Assembly (NCBI RefSeq): GCF_000195335.1
Contig: NC_015387.1
Location: 1,608,001 to 1,672,000 of the forward strand
DNA: 64,000 nt
Direction: 5' to 3'
DNA from: Marinithermus hydrothermalis DSM 14884
Lineage (GTDB): Bacteria; Deinococcota; Deinococci; Deinococcales; Marinithermaceae
The position numbers were made by a program, and so were the translations under genes. Of the stretch, positions 18,468 to 27,854 are shown piece by piece. The notes beneath the pieces are model-generated. The model ran no database searches, was not told where the DNA came from, and saw only the letters and a list, made by a program, of their open reading frames with translations. Position 1 is the first letter of the stretch. Every line of letters begins with the position of its first letter.

Positions 18468-20088
18468 GCCGCAACTTCAGACCCTCGCCCAGGAGGTGCG
18501 GGACCTGCTGGGGCGCGCCGTGGAGGCCCTCGCGCAAAGCGGGGCGGACGCCGCCCCGCTCCGGCAGGCCCTACTGGACCTCGAGGGGCCGTTCTTGCTG
18601 GCGGTCGTCGGGGAGTTCAACAGCGGCAAGTCCAGCCTCTTGAACGCCCTGCTGGGCCGGGAATTGCTCGAGGTCGGGGTCACGCCCACCACGAACCGCA
18701 TCCAGCTCATCGGGTACGGGCCCGAGCCGCGCGTCGAGGTGCGCGGCCCCGACCTCGCCGAGGTGTGGCTGCCCCACCCCCTCCTGCGCGAGGTGCGGCT
18801 GGTGGACACGCCCGGCACGAACGCGGTCCTGGAGCGCCACCAGCTCCTCACCGAGCGGTTCCTGCCGCGCGCCGACCTCATCCTGTTCGTCACCAGCGCG
18901 GACCGGCCCTTCACCGAGAGCGAGCGGCGGTTCCTCGAGCTGGTGCGGGGGTGGGGGAAGAAGCTGGTGCTGGTGGTGAACAAGCTGGACCTCCTCACCC
19001 CGGCGGAAGCGGAGGAGGTGCTGGGGTACGTACGCACCCACGTGCAGCGGGCCCTCGAGGATCCGGTGCCGCTGTTCGGAACCTCCGCCCGAAACGGGCA
19101 GGGCGTGCCGGCCCTCGAGGCCCACATCCGCGACACCCTCGCGTACCAGGCCGCGCGCCTCAAGCTGGGCGCGCCCTTAGGCGTGGCGCGGAAGCTCGTG
19201 GAACGCGCACGTGCGAGGCTGGACGAGGAGGCCGCGCGCTTGGCGCGCGAAGAGGAGGTGTGCCGCTCTCTGGAGGCCCTCCTCGAACGGCACGCGGCAG
19301 GGGTAAGGGAGGCGTTTCGCGGTCAGGTCGCGCAGCTCGAGGGGGTGTTCGCCCAGGCCGTGCGCCGCGGGGAGGCCTGGCTGGACGAAACAGTCCGGCT
19401 CGGGAGGGTGTTGGACCTGCTGAACGCGGCCAAGGTGCAGGCGGGATTCGAGCGGGAGGTGCTGGTCCCGGCGCGCGCTCAGCTCGAGCAGCGCATCCAG
19501 GAGGCGCTGGCCTGGCTCGCGCGGCGCGAGGGGGACCTGCTCGAGACCGCTTTGGAACTCCTCAAGCAAACGGCGGGACCGGCGCGCCCCGCACCCTCCC
19601 CCGCCGGGCCGCCCCTCGAGCGGACGGTCCGGGCGGCCCTCGAGCGCTACCGCCCCGAGGAGGAGGCGCAGGAGGTGCAGCGCCTGCTGCAGGGAGCGTT
19701 GCAGCAGACCGCGCTCGCGGAGGCGGGTGCCGTGGGGTTGGGGGCGGGGCTCACGCTAGCCCTTCACGGCCTGGCTGCCGACGTCACGGGGGTTGTGGCG
19801 GGGCTTGTCGCGGCGCTCTTGGGTCTTTCGATCCTCCCTCGCCGCAAAGAAGCTGCGAAGCGCCGCCTCCGGCAGCGCAGCGAGGGTATGCAGCGGGAAC
19901 TCGCCGCGGCCCTCGAGGCGACGCTTGAAGGAGAACTCCTCCGGATCCACGAGCGGTTCCGGCGGCTGTACCGGCCGCACTGCGCACAGGTGGAAGCCCA
20001 AACGGCGCGACTCAGCGCGGCGCGGGAAACGCTCGAAGCCCTCCGCAAAGAAACGGAGCGACTCGAAGCCCGTATTGAGGCGCTTTAA
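18457..20088 (+). CDS. Dynamin-like GTPase (bacterial dynamin family)
   Basis: The 543-residue protein has an N-terminal GTPase with G1 GEFNSGKSSLLNALLG (52-67), switch threonine in VTPTTNRI, G3 VDTPGTNAV and G4 VNKLD. A long helical stalk follows, with a hydrophobic paddle near residues 435-465 (AVGLGAGLTLALHGL then VAGLVAALLGLSI) and a C-terminal coiled coil (SAARETLEALRKETERLEA). This is the layout of bacterial dynamin-like proteins that tubulate or repair membranes. The start is GTG (ATG one codon later), inside the CoA-ligase gene with an 11-base overlap, so the two are coupled. Its stop overlaps a convergent small gene. Confidence 0.88.
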   Translation: MMLEPQLQTLAQEVRDLLGRAVEALAQSGADAAPLRQALLDLEGPFLLAVVGEFNSGKSSLLNALLGRELLEVGVTPTTNRIQLIGYGPEPRVEVRGPDLAEVWLPHPLLREVRLVDTPGTNAVLERHQLLTERFLPRADLILFVTSADRPFTESERRFLELVRGWGKKLVLVVNKLDLLTPAEAEEVLGYVRTHVQRALEDPVPLFGTSARNGQGVPALEAHIRDTLAYQAARLKLGAPLGVARKLVERARARLDEEAARLAREEEVCRSLEALLERHAAGVREAFRGQVAQLEGVFAQAVRRGEAWLDETVRLGRVLDLLNAAKVQAGFEREVLVPARAQLEQRIQEALAWLARREGDLLETALELLKQTAGPARPAPSPAGPPLERTVRAALERYRPEEEAQEVQRLLQGALQQTALAEAGAVGLGAGLTLALHGLAADVTGVVAGLVAALLGLSILPRRKEAAKRRLRQRSEGMQRELAAALEATLEGELLRIHERFRRLYRPHCAQVEAQTARLSAARETLEALRKETERLEARIEAL

Positions 20089-20198
20089 ACGTCGTCGGTG
20101 TCGCTGCCCTCGGCGGGGTCTTCGCCGCAGCAGGGGTCCGCGTGGTAGGCGTACTCCATCGCCCATTCGTCGGTTACTTCCCAAACGGTTGCTTCCAT
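20085..20198 (-). CDS. Small acidic protein, 37 residues, unknown
   Basis: ATG behind GGTGGAGGTGGTC encodes MEATVWEVTDEWAMEYAYHA then DPCCGEDPAEGSDTDDV. It is strongly acidic, aromatic-rich at the front and carries an adjacent Cys-Cys. The last four bases (TTAA) are shared with the convergent dynamin stop, the same arrangement as two other convergent pairs in the window. The 12-base palindrome TGGAAATTTCCA (20226-20237) lies upstream. No family recognised. It could be a metal-binding or regulatory miniprotein, or a peptide precursor; nothing nearby encodes a modification enzyme. Confidence 0.5.
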   Translation of the reverse strand: MEATVWEVTDEWAMEYAYHADPCCGEDPAEGSDTDDV

Positions 20199-20225
20199 TC
20201 GGGACCACCTCCACCCCCACCCTAG

Positions 20226-20237
20226 TGGAAATTTCCA
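20226..20237. promoter_or_regulatory. Perfect 12-base palindrome upstream of the 37-residue gene
   Basis: TGGAAATTTCCA lies 28 bases before the ATG of the small gene, in the gap between the sdh terminator and its ribosome site. It is a candidate operator; no binding protein is suggested by context. Confidence 0.35.
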
Positions 20238-20269
20238 GAGAGTTACAGGGGGCGTGTACGCAAACGCCA

Positions 20270-20299
20270 AGCCCCACGTGGAATCTTCCACGTGGGGCT
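20270..20299 (-). terminator. Terminator hairpin after sdhB
   Basis: AGCCCCACGTGGAA/TTCCACGTGGGGCT is a 13-14 bp perfect stem 18 bases past the sdhB stop. The T-run on the minus strand is broken (TTGGCGTTTG). Confidence 0.75.
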
Positions 20300-20317
20300 C
20301 GAGTGCGCGGTCGGTTT

Positions 20318-21016
20318 TTAGAACTGGTGGTAGACCATCGCCCGCTTGACCTCTTGGATGGCCTGGGTGACCCGGATTTCCTTCGGGCAGGCCTCGGTGC
20401 AGTTGTACGCGGTGCGGCACCGCCAGGCGCCCGTCGAAGCGCCCAGCACCTTGAACCGCTCCGCCGCCCCTTGGTCACGCGAGTCGAAGATGAAGCGGTG
20501 GGCCTGGACGATCGCGGCCGGCCCGATGTAGGTCCCGTTCACCCAGAAGACCGGGCAGCTCGTGGTGCAGCAGGCGCACAGGATGCACTTCGTCGTGTCA
20601 TCGAAGCGCGCGCGTTCCTCCGGGGACTGCAACCGCTCACGCTCGGGCGGCGGGTCGTCGTTGATCAGGTAGGGTTTGACCGCCTTATAGGCGTCGAAGA
20701 AGGGCTCCATGTCCACGATCAGGTCCTTCTTCACCGGGAGCCCCCGGATCGGCGCGACCGTGATCTCCTCTCCCAGGTCCCGCACCAGCACCTTGCAGGC
20801 CAGGCGGTTCTTTCCGTTGATCAGCATCGCGTCCGAACCGCAGATGCCGTGCGCGCAACTGCGGCGGAAGGCCAGGGTGCCGTCAATCTCCCACTTCACC
20901 TTGTGCAACAAGTCCAGCACCCGATCCTTGGGATCGGCCTCGATCCGGTAGGTTTCCCACCGGGGCTGCGAATCCACCTCAGGGTTGTACCGCTGAATCT
21001 TCAGGGTAACCTGCAT
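20318..21016 (-). CDS. sdhB: Succinate dehydrogenase iron-sulfur subunit
   Basis: The 232-residue protein carries three clusters. The [2Fe-2S] ligands are in RSCAHGICGSDAM with a distal Cys in KNRLACKVL. The [4Fe-4S] and [3Fe-4S] ligands are in CILCACCTTSCPVFW and CRTAYNCTEACPKEI. It passes electrons from FAD in SdhA to quinone at the membrane anchor. It is the last gene of sdhCDAB, nine bases after sdhA. Confidence 0.97.
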   Translation of the reverse strand: MQVTLKIQRYNPEVDSQPRWETYRIEADPKDRVLDLLHKVKWEIDGTLAFRRSCAHGICGSDAMLINGKNRLACKVLVRDLGEEITVAPIRGLPVKKDLIVDMEPFFDAYKAVKPYLINDDPPPERERLQSPEERARFDDTTKCILCACCTTSCPVFWVNGTYIGPAAIVQAHRFIFDSRDQGAAERFKVLGASTGAWRCRTAYNCTEACPKEIRVTQAIQEVKRAMVYHQF

Positions 21017-21025
21017 CTCCCCTCC

Positions 21026-22759
<1,734 letters not shown>

Positions 22760-22768
22760 CTCGCCTCC

Positions 22769-23164
22769 TTACGAAATCTGGAAGTCGTAATTGAAGAGCA
22801 CCAGGCTCCCCAGGAAGAACAGGATCGCCACCACCGTGTAGAACACCGTCTTCACCCAAAAACGCACGGCCGGGTTCCGCACCAGGTCGTCGATCACGTA
22901 CCGCATACCGTTCGTACCGTGCAGCAACGCCAGCGCGAGGAGCAACCAGTCGTACACCTTCCAGGTGGTCTGGCTCAGCCGCTTCGCCACGTAGTCGTAA
23001 TCGATCTCTCCCGCGTTGATCAGGATGTTTTGGATGTACAGGTGTCCCAGGGCCAAGAAAACGAGCAAGAGGCCCGATATCCGCATGAACACCCACCAGG
23101 CCAGCTCGAGGTTCGTGCCGGCCTGCTGCTTCGCGTCCTCGTAGCGCCGCGCTCGAATCGCCAT
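22769..23164 (-). CDS. sdhD: Succinate dehydrogenase membrane anchor, SdhD type
   Basis: A 131-residue protein with three membrane helices: GLLLVFLALGHLYIQNILI, YDWLLLALALLHGTNGMRYV and VFYTVVAILFFLGSLVLFNY. LLHGTNGMRYVIDD contains a heme-ligand-type histidine. Its ATG overlaps the sdhC stop (TAATG). It anchors SdhAB and helps form the quinone site. Confidence 0.92.
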   Translation of the reverse strand: MAIRARRYEDAKQQAGTNLELAWWVFMRISGLLLVFLALGHLYIQNILINAGEIDYDYVAKRLSQTTWKVYDWLLLALALLHGTNGMRYVIDDLVRNPAVRFWVKTVFYTVVAILFFLGSLVLFNYDFQIS

Positions 23165-23520
23165 TACTTACCTCCGAAGATCTCCGGCAGGATCTTAAAG
23201 AGCGCCGGGAGGTACATCACCACAAACAGCACCCACACCCCGTACCAGAGCTGCCGCTGCACCCGGACTCCCCAGGAGGTAAAGTCCATCAGGATGATGC
23301 GCAGCCCGTTCAACGCGTGGTAGAGCACGCCCGCGATGACAAGGAGCAGGCCGATCCGGAAGATCGTCTGGTGGTAGAACGCGAGGAGCCTGTTGAAGAC
23401 CTCCGGCCCCCACATCGCGAGGGAGATGTCCAGGACGTGGAGCAATAAAAAGGCCAGGATCGCCACGCCCGAGATCCGGTGCAGGAAGAAAGCCCATTGT
23501 CCTTCTCTTCCGCGGTACAT
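23164..23520 (-). CDS. sdhC: Succinate dehydrogenase cytochrome b556 subunit, SdhC type
   Basis: A 118-residue, three-helix protein. The start MYRGREGQWAFFLHRISGVA lies behind AGGAGGGGAT; the longer frame upstream has no ribosome site. FFLHRISG is the family signature near the quinone site, and LYHALNGLRIILMD has the heme histidine in helix 2. A minus-strand promoter is not clear: TTGAAG and TAGAGG, 18 bases apart near 23599-23628, is the best candidate. Confidence 0.92.
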   Translation of the reverse strand: MYRGREGQWAFFLHRISGVAILAFLLLHVLDISLAMWGPEVFNRLLAFYHQTIFRIGLLLVIAGVLYHALNGLRIILMDFTSWGVRVQRQLWYGVWVLFVVMYLPALFKILPEIFGGK

Positions 23521-23735
23521 ATCCCCTCCTTTTCCAGAGATAACTTTACCACCCCTCCACCCGTGCCACATGCGTTCCTGCCGCCCTCAGCCCGAAGGCC
23601 TCTACAAATTTTGACCGCTGCCCTTCAAAAAGTGCAACATCAACCTTACCCATCGGATTTCCTGTGTTCATGGGGAAAACGCGCTCTTCACTCCGCGGGA
23701 CGGTAGGCAAAACCGGACAAAGCGCCGAAGAATTC

Positions 23736-23764
23736 TTGACACAGCACCCCCCCCGTTCCATAAT
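23736..23764 (+). promoter_or_regulatory. Promoter of speD
   Basis: TTGACA (23736-23741) and CATAAT (23759-23764) are separated by 17 bases, in the 321-base gap between the divergent sdhC and speD. The rest of the gap towards sdhC shows no other gene. Confidence 0.88.
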
Positions 23765-23770
23765 GGAGGC

Positions 23771-23841
23771 TTAGAGCGGGGAGATACCCCGCGCGCAAAC
23801 CCTGCTCAGCCTAAGGGCTAGCGTTCGAGGAGGTACACCCG
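23771..23841 (+). promoter_or_regulatory. Structured 5' leader of speD
   Basis: The leader holds two small hairpins, GCGGGG-AGATA-CCCCGC (23776-23792) and AGCC-TAAG-GGCT (23808-23819), before the ribosome site GAGGAGGT. It matches no riboswitch class I know. Polyamine or SAM feedback would be a natural signal, but that is inference. Confidence 0.4.
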
Positions 23842-24282
23842 TTGGAGCTGTTCGGTTTTGGACCCCACCTGATGATTGACGGTTACCAGGCCAACCCGGA
23901 AAAGTTGGCCGATGCGGAGATGGTCAAGCGCGTCCTCGACGAGATGCCTGAGGCCATGGAGATGACGAAGGTCCTACCGCCCTTCGTCTTCGAGTACACG
24001 GGTGCGCGCGCGGAGGACGCCGGGGTCACCGGAGTGGTGATCATCGCGGAAAGCCACATCGCCATCCACACCTTCCCTGAAAAACGGTTCATCAGCGTGG
24101 ACATCTTCTCCTGTAAGGAGTTCGACCTCCGCAAGGCGGTCGAGTACCTGGTGGAAACCTTCGAGATCGGCCGGTACGACACCTACCTGATCAATCGCGG
24201 CAAAGAGTACCCCAAGGATCCGGAGCTCGCCCGTCGGATCGTCGAAGGCGAGCGCGAGTACCTGGAAAGCCGCATCGCCTAA
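23842..24282 (+). CDS. speD: S-adenosylmethionine decarboxylase proenzyme
   Basis: A 146-residue pyruvoyl enzyme. Self-cleavage is expected between Glu70 and Ser71 in AESHIAIHTFPE, turning Ser71 into the pyruvoyl group; the cysteine in VDIFSCKEF is the usual proton donor. It makes the aminopropyl donor for spermidine and, in thermophiles, for long or branched polyamines. The start is TTG with GAGGAGGT in front. It is longer at the C-terminus than the shortest bacterial class 1B enzymes. No speE or speB is next to it. Confidence 0.95.
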   Translation: MELFGFGPHLMIDGYQANPEKLADAEMVKRVLDEMPEAMEMTKVLPPFVFEYTGARAEDAGVTGVVIIAESHIAIHTFPEKRFISVDIFSCKEFDLRKAVEYLVETFEIGRYDTYLINRGKEYPKDPELARRIVEGEREYLESRIA

Positions 24283-24302
24283 AAACCGGCCGGACCATTC
24301 GC

Positions 24303-24324
24303 CCCCCGCCCATCTGGGCGGGGG
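24303..24324. terminator. Hairpin between convergent speD and marC
   Basis: CCCCCGCCCA/TGGGCGGGGG is a 10 bp stem with a two-base core loop. It lies between two convergent genes and may serve both. Confidence 0.7.
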
Positions 24325-24328
24325 ATGG

Positions 24329-24949
24329 TTATTCCGCGAGGAGCAACACCCGCACCCCGTCCCCCACGAACTGCACCGCAAGCGCCGAGAGCAACACCCC
24401 CAGGATGCGGGTCACCACGTTGACGCCGGTCCGCCCCAAAAGCCGCGCCAAGTACCCCGCGAGCCGCAGCGAGTAGTAGCACAACCCCAGCACCAGCCCC
24501 GCCGTGCCCAGCACCAGGGCCACCCCTAGCGGTTCTCCCCGCGCTTCCCCCGCGAGGATCATCACGCTGGCCAGCGCGCCTGGCCCCGCGATCAGGGGGA
24601 TCGCCAAGGGGAAGACGCTGATGTCCTCCCGGTGGACGGCCTCCTCCTTTTCCTCCTCCGTCTCCCGCTCCCGGTGGGCGAAGATCATGTCAAAACCAAT
24701 CTTAAAGAGCAGGATACCCCCCGCGATGCGGAACGCGGCGAGGCTAATGCCCAGGTGCTCGAGCAGCCAAGCCCCCCCCAGGGCAAACGCGAAGAGCACC
24801 GCCCCGGCCACCAGCACCGCCCGCAGGGCGATTCGGCGCTGCTCGAAGGGCGGGCGCGTCCCCGCAAGCGCCACGAACACCGGCGCGAGCCCCACGGGGT
24901 CCATCACCACGAACAGGGTGAGGAAGGCCTTGATGAACAGCGCGCTCAC
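24329..24949 (-). CDS. MarC (UPF0056) family membrane protein
   Basis: A 206-residue protein with six predicted helices. The opening [20 protein letters not shown] and the central [20 protein letters not shown] are the two halves of the MarC repeat. A charged loop ([13 protein letters not shown]) separates the halves. Despite the name, members are not proven antibiotic-resistance proteins; function is open. Its ATG overlaps the argR stop (ATGA). Confidence 0.9.
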   Translation of the reverse strand: MSALFIKAFLTLFVVMDPVGLAPVFVALAGTRPPFEQRRIALRAVLVAGAVLFAFALGGAWLLEHLGISLAAFRIAGGILLFKIGFDMIFAHRERETEEEKEEAVHREDISVFPLAIPLIAGPGALASVMILAGEARGEPLGVALVLGTAGLVLGLCYYSLRLAGYLARLLGRTGVNVVTRILGVLLSALAVQFVGDGVRVLLLAE

Positions 24950-25404
24950 GCCAGGAAGCCCTCGAGTTCTTCCAGCAGGTTTTTCGCGTCCTCCACCGTG
25001 CGGGCCACCACGAGGATCGTGTCCTCACCGGCAAGGGTCCCCACGATATCGTCCCGGCGCAGCTTGTCGATCAACAGGGCAATCCCGGAGGCGTGCCCCT
25101 CCGCCGTCTTCACGACCAGAACGTTTTCGCCCCGGTCCACGTCGCGCACGAACTCCCGAAACCGGTGCTTCAGCTCCTCGAGCACGTCCTCCTCGAGCTC
25201 GATCGGGGCCAGGGCGTACTTGTGCCGGCCGCGCCCCATGGGGACCCGCACCAGCCGGAGCTCGTTGATGTCGCGGCTGACGGTGGCCTGCGTGACGTTG
25301 AACCCCTCGCGGCGCAGGCGGTCCACGAGCTCGGCCTGGGTAGAGATCTCCTCGCGCGCAACGATCTCCTGGATTTTCTTGTGACGCAGTTCCTTGCTCG
25401 GCAT
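24946..25404 (-). CDS. argR: Arginine repressor ArgR
   Basis: The 152-residue protein has an N-terminal winged helix with [14 protein letters not shown] and [12 protein letters not shown], and a C-terminal oligomerisation/arginine-binding domain with [15 protein letters not shown] (GT-AGDD-TI type). The start [15 protein letters not shown] is preceded by GGGAGGAGT; a longer frame exists but overlaps the promoter. It represses arginine synthesis and may activate catabolism. It is coupled to marC and has its own promoter inside the end of coaBC. Confidence 0.95.
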   Translation of the reverse strand: MPSKELRHKKIQEIVAREEISTQAELVDRLRREGFNVTQATVSRDINELRLVRVPMGRGRHKYALAPIELEEDVLEELKHRFREFVRDVDRGENVLVVKTAEGHASGIALLIDKLRRDDIVGTLAGEDTILVVARTVEDAKNLLEELEGFLA

Positions 25405-25445
25405 ACCACTCCTCCCGCGGCCCAACCGGACCGTCACATCCGCCG

Positions 25446-25475
25446 ATTATACGCGACGATGCAGGATACGGTGAA
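25446..25475 (-). promoter_or_regulatory. Promoter of argR-marC
   Basis: On the minus strand TTCACC (plus 25470-25475) and TATAAT (plus 25446-25451) are 18 bases apart. It lies within the last codons of coaBC, so argR can be expressed apart from the gmk operon. Confidence 0.65.
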
Positions 25476-26643
25476 CCCGGTCCAAAATCTCGTCCGCGAG
25501 GGCCCGCTTGGACATCCGCGGCAAGGCTTCGGAGGTTCCTTCAGGGGTTACGATCGTGACCTCGTTGTGCGTGCTGCCGAAAGCGGAGCCTTCCCGCGTG
25601 GGGTAGTTGAGGCAGATGAAGTCCAGGTTCTTCCGCCGCGCCTTCTCCGCCGCGCGGTCCACCCCCGCGTGGGTTTCCATCGCGAACCCCACGAGGACCC
25701 GGTCGCCCTTGGCCTCCCCGAGGCTTTTCAAGATGTCCGGGTTCGGCACCAACGGCACGACCTTCTCCCCCGCGGTTTTGGGTTCTTTCTCCGCCTTAAC
25801 CTCCGCGGGCCGGTAGTCCGCGACCGCCGCGGTCATCACCACCACGTCGGCCTCCGCGAAGTGCGCGTGCATCGCCTCGTACATCTCCAGGGCCGAGGTG
25901 ACCCGGACACACTCCACCCCCCAAGGGGCGGGCAGGGTGGTCGGCCCCGAGACCAGAACCACCCGCGCACCCCGGTCCCGCGCGGCCTCCGCTACCGCGT
26001 ACCCCATCCGGCCCGAGGAGGGATTGGAGATGAACCGCACCGGGTCCAGGTACTCCCGGGTCGGCCCGGCGCTCACCAGGACGGTCACGCCCTCGAGGTC
26101 TTTGGGAGTGAGGAGGTACCGCACGCGCTCTACGATCACCTCGGGCTCGCTCATACGGCCCAGGCCCTCCCCCTCCCCCACCGCGGCCAACGCCCCGTGC
26201 TCCGGCCCCACGAAGGCGTGCCCCCAGGCCTCGAGCTTCGCGACGTTCGCGCGCGTCGCGGGGTGTTGCCACATCTCCGGATTCATCGCCGGGGCCCAGA
26301 GCACCCGGCGCGCGCCCGCAAGCAACGTCGCGGAGAGCAGGTCGTCCGCCAGGCCCGCGGCGGCCTTGGCGAGCTGGTCGGCCGTAGCCGGCGCGACCAC
26401 CACCAGGTCCGCCCAGCGGGCAAGCTCAATATGCAGCGCGTTGCCGTACGCGCTGAACCACCGCGCTTCGGTCGCCACCTCCCCCCCTGCGGCCACCGCC
26501 AGGGAGAGCTCGGTCACGAACTCGAGCGCGCGCGGCGTGGCCAACGCCCGCACCTCGTGCCCCGCTTCGCGCAAGCGGCGCAGAAGGCTCGGGGTCTTGA
26601 TCGCGGCGATACCGCCGCCGGCAGCGACCAAAACGCGGGCCAA
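25447..26643 (-). CDS. coaBC: Bifunctional phosphopantothenoylcysteine decarboxylase/ligase
   Basis: The 398-residue protein makes two steps of coenzyme A synthesis. The N-terminal CoaC flavoprotein half has the catalytic His in [12 protein letters not shown], and PAMNPEMW matches the PxMNxxMW signature. The C-terminal CoaB half (from about residue 185) has [20 protein letters not shown] and the CTP-binding AAVADYRP. The start is TTG, one base after the rpoZ stop, behind GGAGGAGTAGC. Confidence 0.95.
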   Translation of the reverse strand: MARVLVAAGGGIAAIKTPSLLRRLREAGHEVRALATPRALEFVTELSLAVAAGGEVATEARWFSAYGNALHIELARWADLVVVAPATADQLAKAAAGLADDLLSATLLAGARRVLWAPAMNPEMWQHPATRANVAKLEAWGHAFVGPEHGALAAVGEGEGLGRMSEPEVIVERVRYLLTPKDLEGVTVLVSAGPTREYLDPVRFISNPSSGRMGYAVAEAARDRGARVVLVSGPTTLPAPWGVECVRVTSALEMYEAMHAHFAEADVVVMTAAVADYRPAEVKAEKEPKTAGEKVVPLVPNPDILKSLGEAKGDRVLVGFAMETHAGVDRAAEKARRKNLDFICLNYPTREGSAFGSTHNEVTIVTPEGTSEALPRMSKRALADEILDRVHRILHRRV

Positions 26644-26644
26644 G

Positions 26645-26947
26645 CTACTCCTCCACGGGCTCTTGGGGGTACAGCTGGTCCATCACCCGCGCCAGCCGGT
26701 CCTCGGGCACGAGATCCTCCCCGATGCGGAGGCGTCCCGTGCGCAGCTCGCGCATCGCCCAGGTGACCGGGTTCGGGTCCGGGTACTCCCCATCAATGGT
26801 CCGCATCTTGGGGCGCTCGCGCGGCTCGAGCACCGTGTTGGAGAAGTTGTATCGCAGCAACTGTTGCGCCCGCCGCGCCACGACCACCGTGAGGCGATAC
26901 TTGGAGTCCGTTAGGGTGAGCAGTTGGTCAATGCCGGGTTCCGCCAT
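26645..26947 (-). CDS. rpoZ: DNA-directed RNA polymerase omega subunit
   Basis: A 100-residue protein. [20 protein letters not shown] and [14 protein letters not shown] contain the conserved omega helix that wraps the C-terminal tail of beta prime. The length is that of Thermus omega. It starts two bases after the gmk stop and is followed by coaBC, a common order in bacteria. Confidence 0.95.
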   Translation of the reverse strand: MAEPGIDQLLTLTDSKYRLTVVVARRAQQLLRYNFSNTVLEPRERPKMRTIDGEYPDPNPVTWAMRELRTGRLRIGEDLVPEDRLARVMDQLYPQEPVEE

Positions 26948-26949
26948 GG

Positions 26950-27612
26950 TCAATCCTCCTTGAGCTTGCGGGTGATTCGATCCAGTTCGGCTTCCAACAG
27001 CGGGTCGCGGGCCTTGGCGCGCTCGATGGCGTGCCGCATGCGCGCGCTCTTGCTCCGCTCGGCCCACACGATATGCTCGATGGCCGTTACGGCCTGTTCG
27101 AGCAGGTCGTTCACCACCACATAGTGGAAGGCCTCGGCCTGCTCGAGCTCCTCTTCTGCGCGTTTGAGGCGTTTCTCGATCTTTTCTAGGGAGTCCTTGC
27201 CGCGCCGGAGGAGGCGGCTGCGCAGCTCGCTGAGGGAGGGCGGCACCACGAAGATCAGGACCGCTTCCGGCACCTGCTGGGCCACCTGCAACGCCCCCTG
27301 CACCTCGATCTCCAGGAGGACGTCCTCCCCGCGCGCCAAGGCCCGCTCCACGGGTTCGCGGGGGGTGCCGTAGTAGTGGTCCACGTACCGGCACCACTCG
27401 AGCAGGCCGCCGCGCTCGATCTCGGCCTCGAACTCCTCGGGGGTGACGAACCAGTAGTCCACCCCGTGCCGCTCTCCTTCGCGGGGCGGGCGGGTCGTCA
27501 TGGAGATCGAGTAGTGGAAGGCGACGCGCTCCATGAGGCGGGCGCGGATGGTGCCTTTGCCCACCCCTGAAGCTCCGGTCATCACGAACAGGTTGCCTCT
27601 CGCCATAGCCAT
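26950..27612 (-). CDS. gmk: Guanylate kinase
   Basis: A 220-residue enzyme: P-loop [17 protein letters not shown]-binding [13 protein letters not shown] and [14 protein letters not shown], and lid region [17 protein letters not shown]. It converts GMP to GDP. I start at the ATG giving MAMARGNLF; the second ATG (27606) is nearly as good. There is no Shine-Dalgarno, and TATGCT lies a few bases upstream, so a leaderless start is possible. Confidence 0.95.
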   Translation of the reverse strand: MAMARGNLFVMTGASGVGKGTIRARLMERVAFHYSISMTTRPPREGERHGVDYWFVTPEEFEAEIERGGLLEWCRYVDHYYGTPREPVERALARGEDVLLEIEVQGALQVAQQVPEAVLIFVVPPSLSELRSRLLRRGKDSLEKIEKRLKRAEEELEQAEAFHYVVVNDLLEQAVTAIEHIVWAERSKSARMRHAIERAKARDPLLEAELDRITRKLKED

Positions 27613-27742
27613 ACGAGCATACCCCGCTCCGCGAGGCGTACGCATCCTATCAAGAGCATTCTACGCGGGACAAGCAGCCTCCCGCAGGCCCTGGGGGTTG
27701 GGTATAGTCTAGGTGAAGCGGCGTAACATTAAGGCGCCCCCC

Positions 27743-27772
27743 TTGCCCTCGAGGCACAACCTGTAGTATCAT
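27743..27772 (+). promoter_or_regulatory. Possible nrdJ promoter
   Basis: TTGCCC (27743-27748) pairs with TAGTAT (27764, spacer 15) or TATCAT (27767, spacer 18) in the 240-base gap between divergent gmk and nrdJ. I see no B12 riboswitch there (no B12 box). Confidence 0.4.
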
Positions 27773-27854
27773 CCTCGCGTCAGAGGCCCAATATATTGTG
27801 CAAGGGCCGCTATGGAGCGGCTGGGGCCTGGTGTGGAGGGAGGTCGTTCGCTGT

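Noticed and set aside
27646-27854. Cobalamin riboswitch upstream of nrdJ
   Set aside because: No B12-box-like sequence and the leader is too short for the class.
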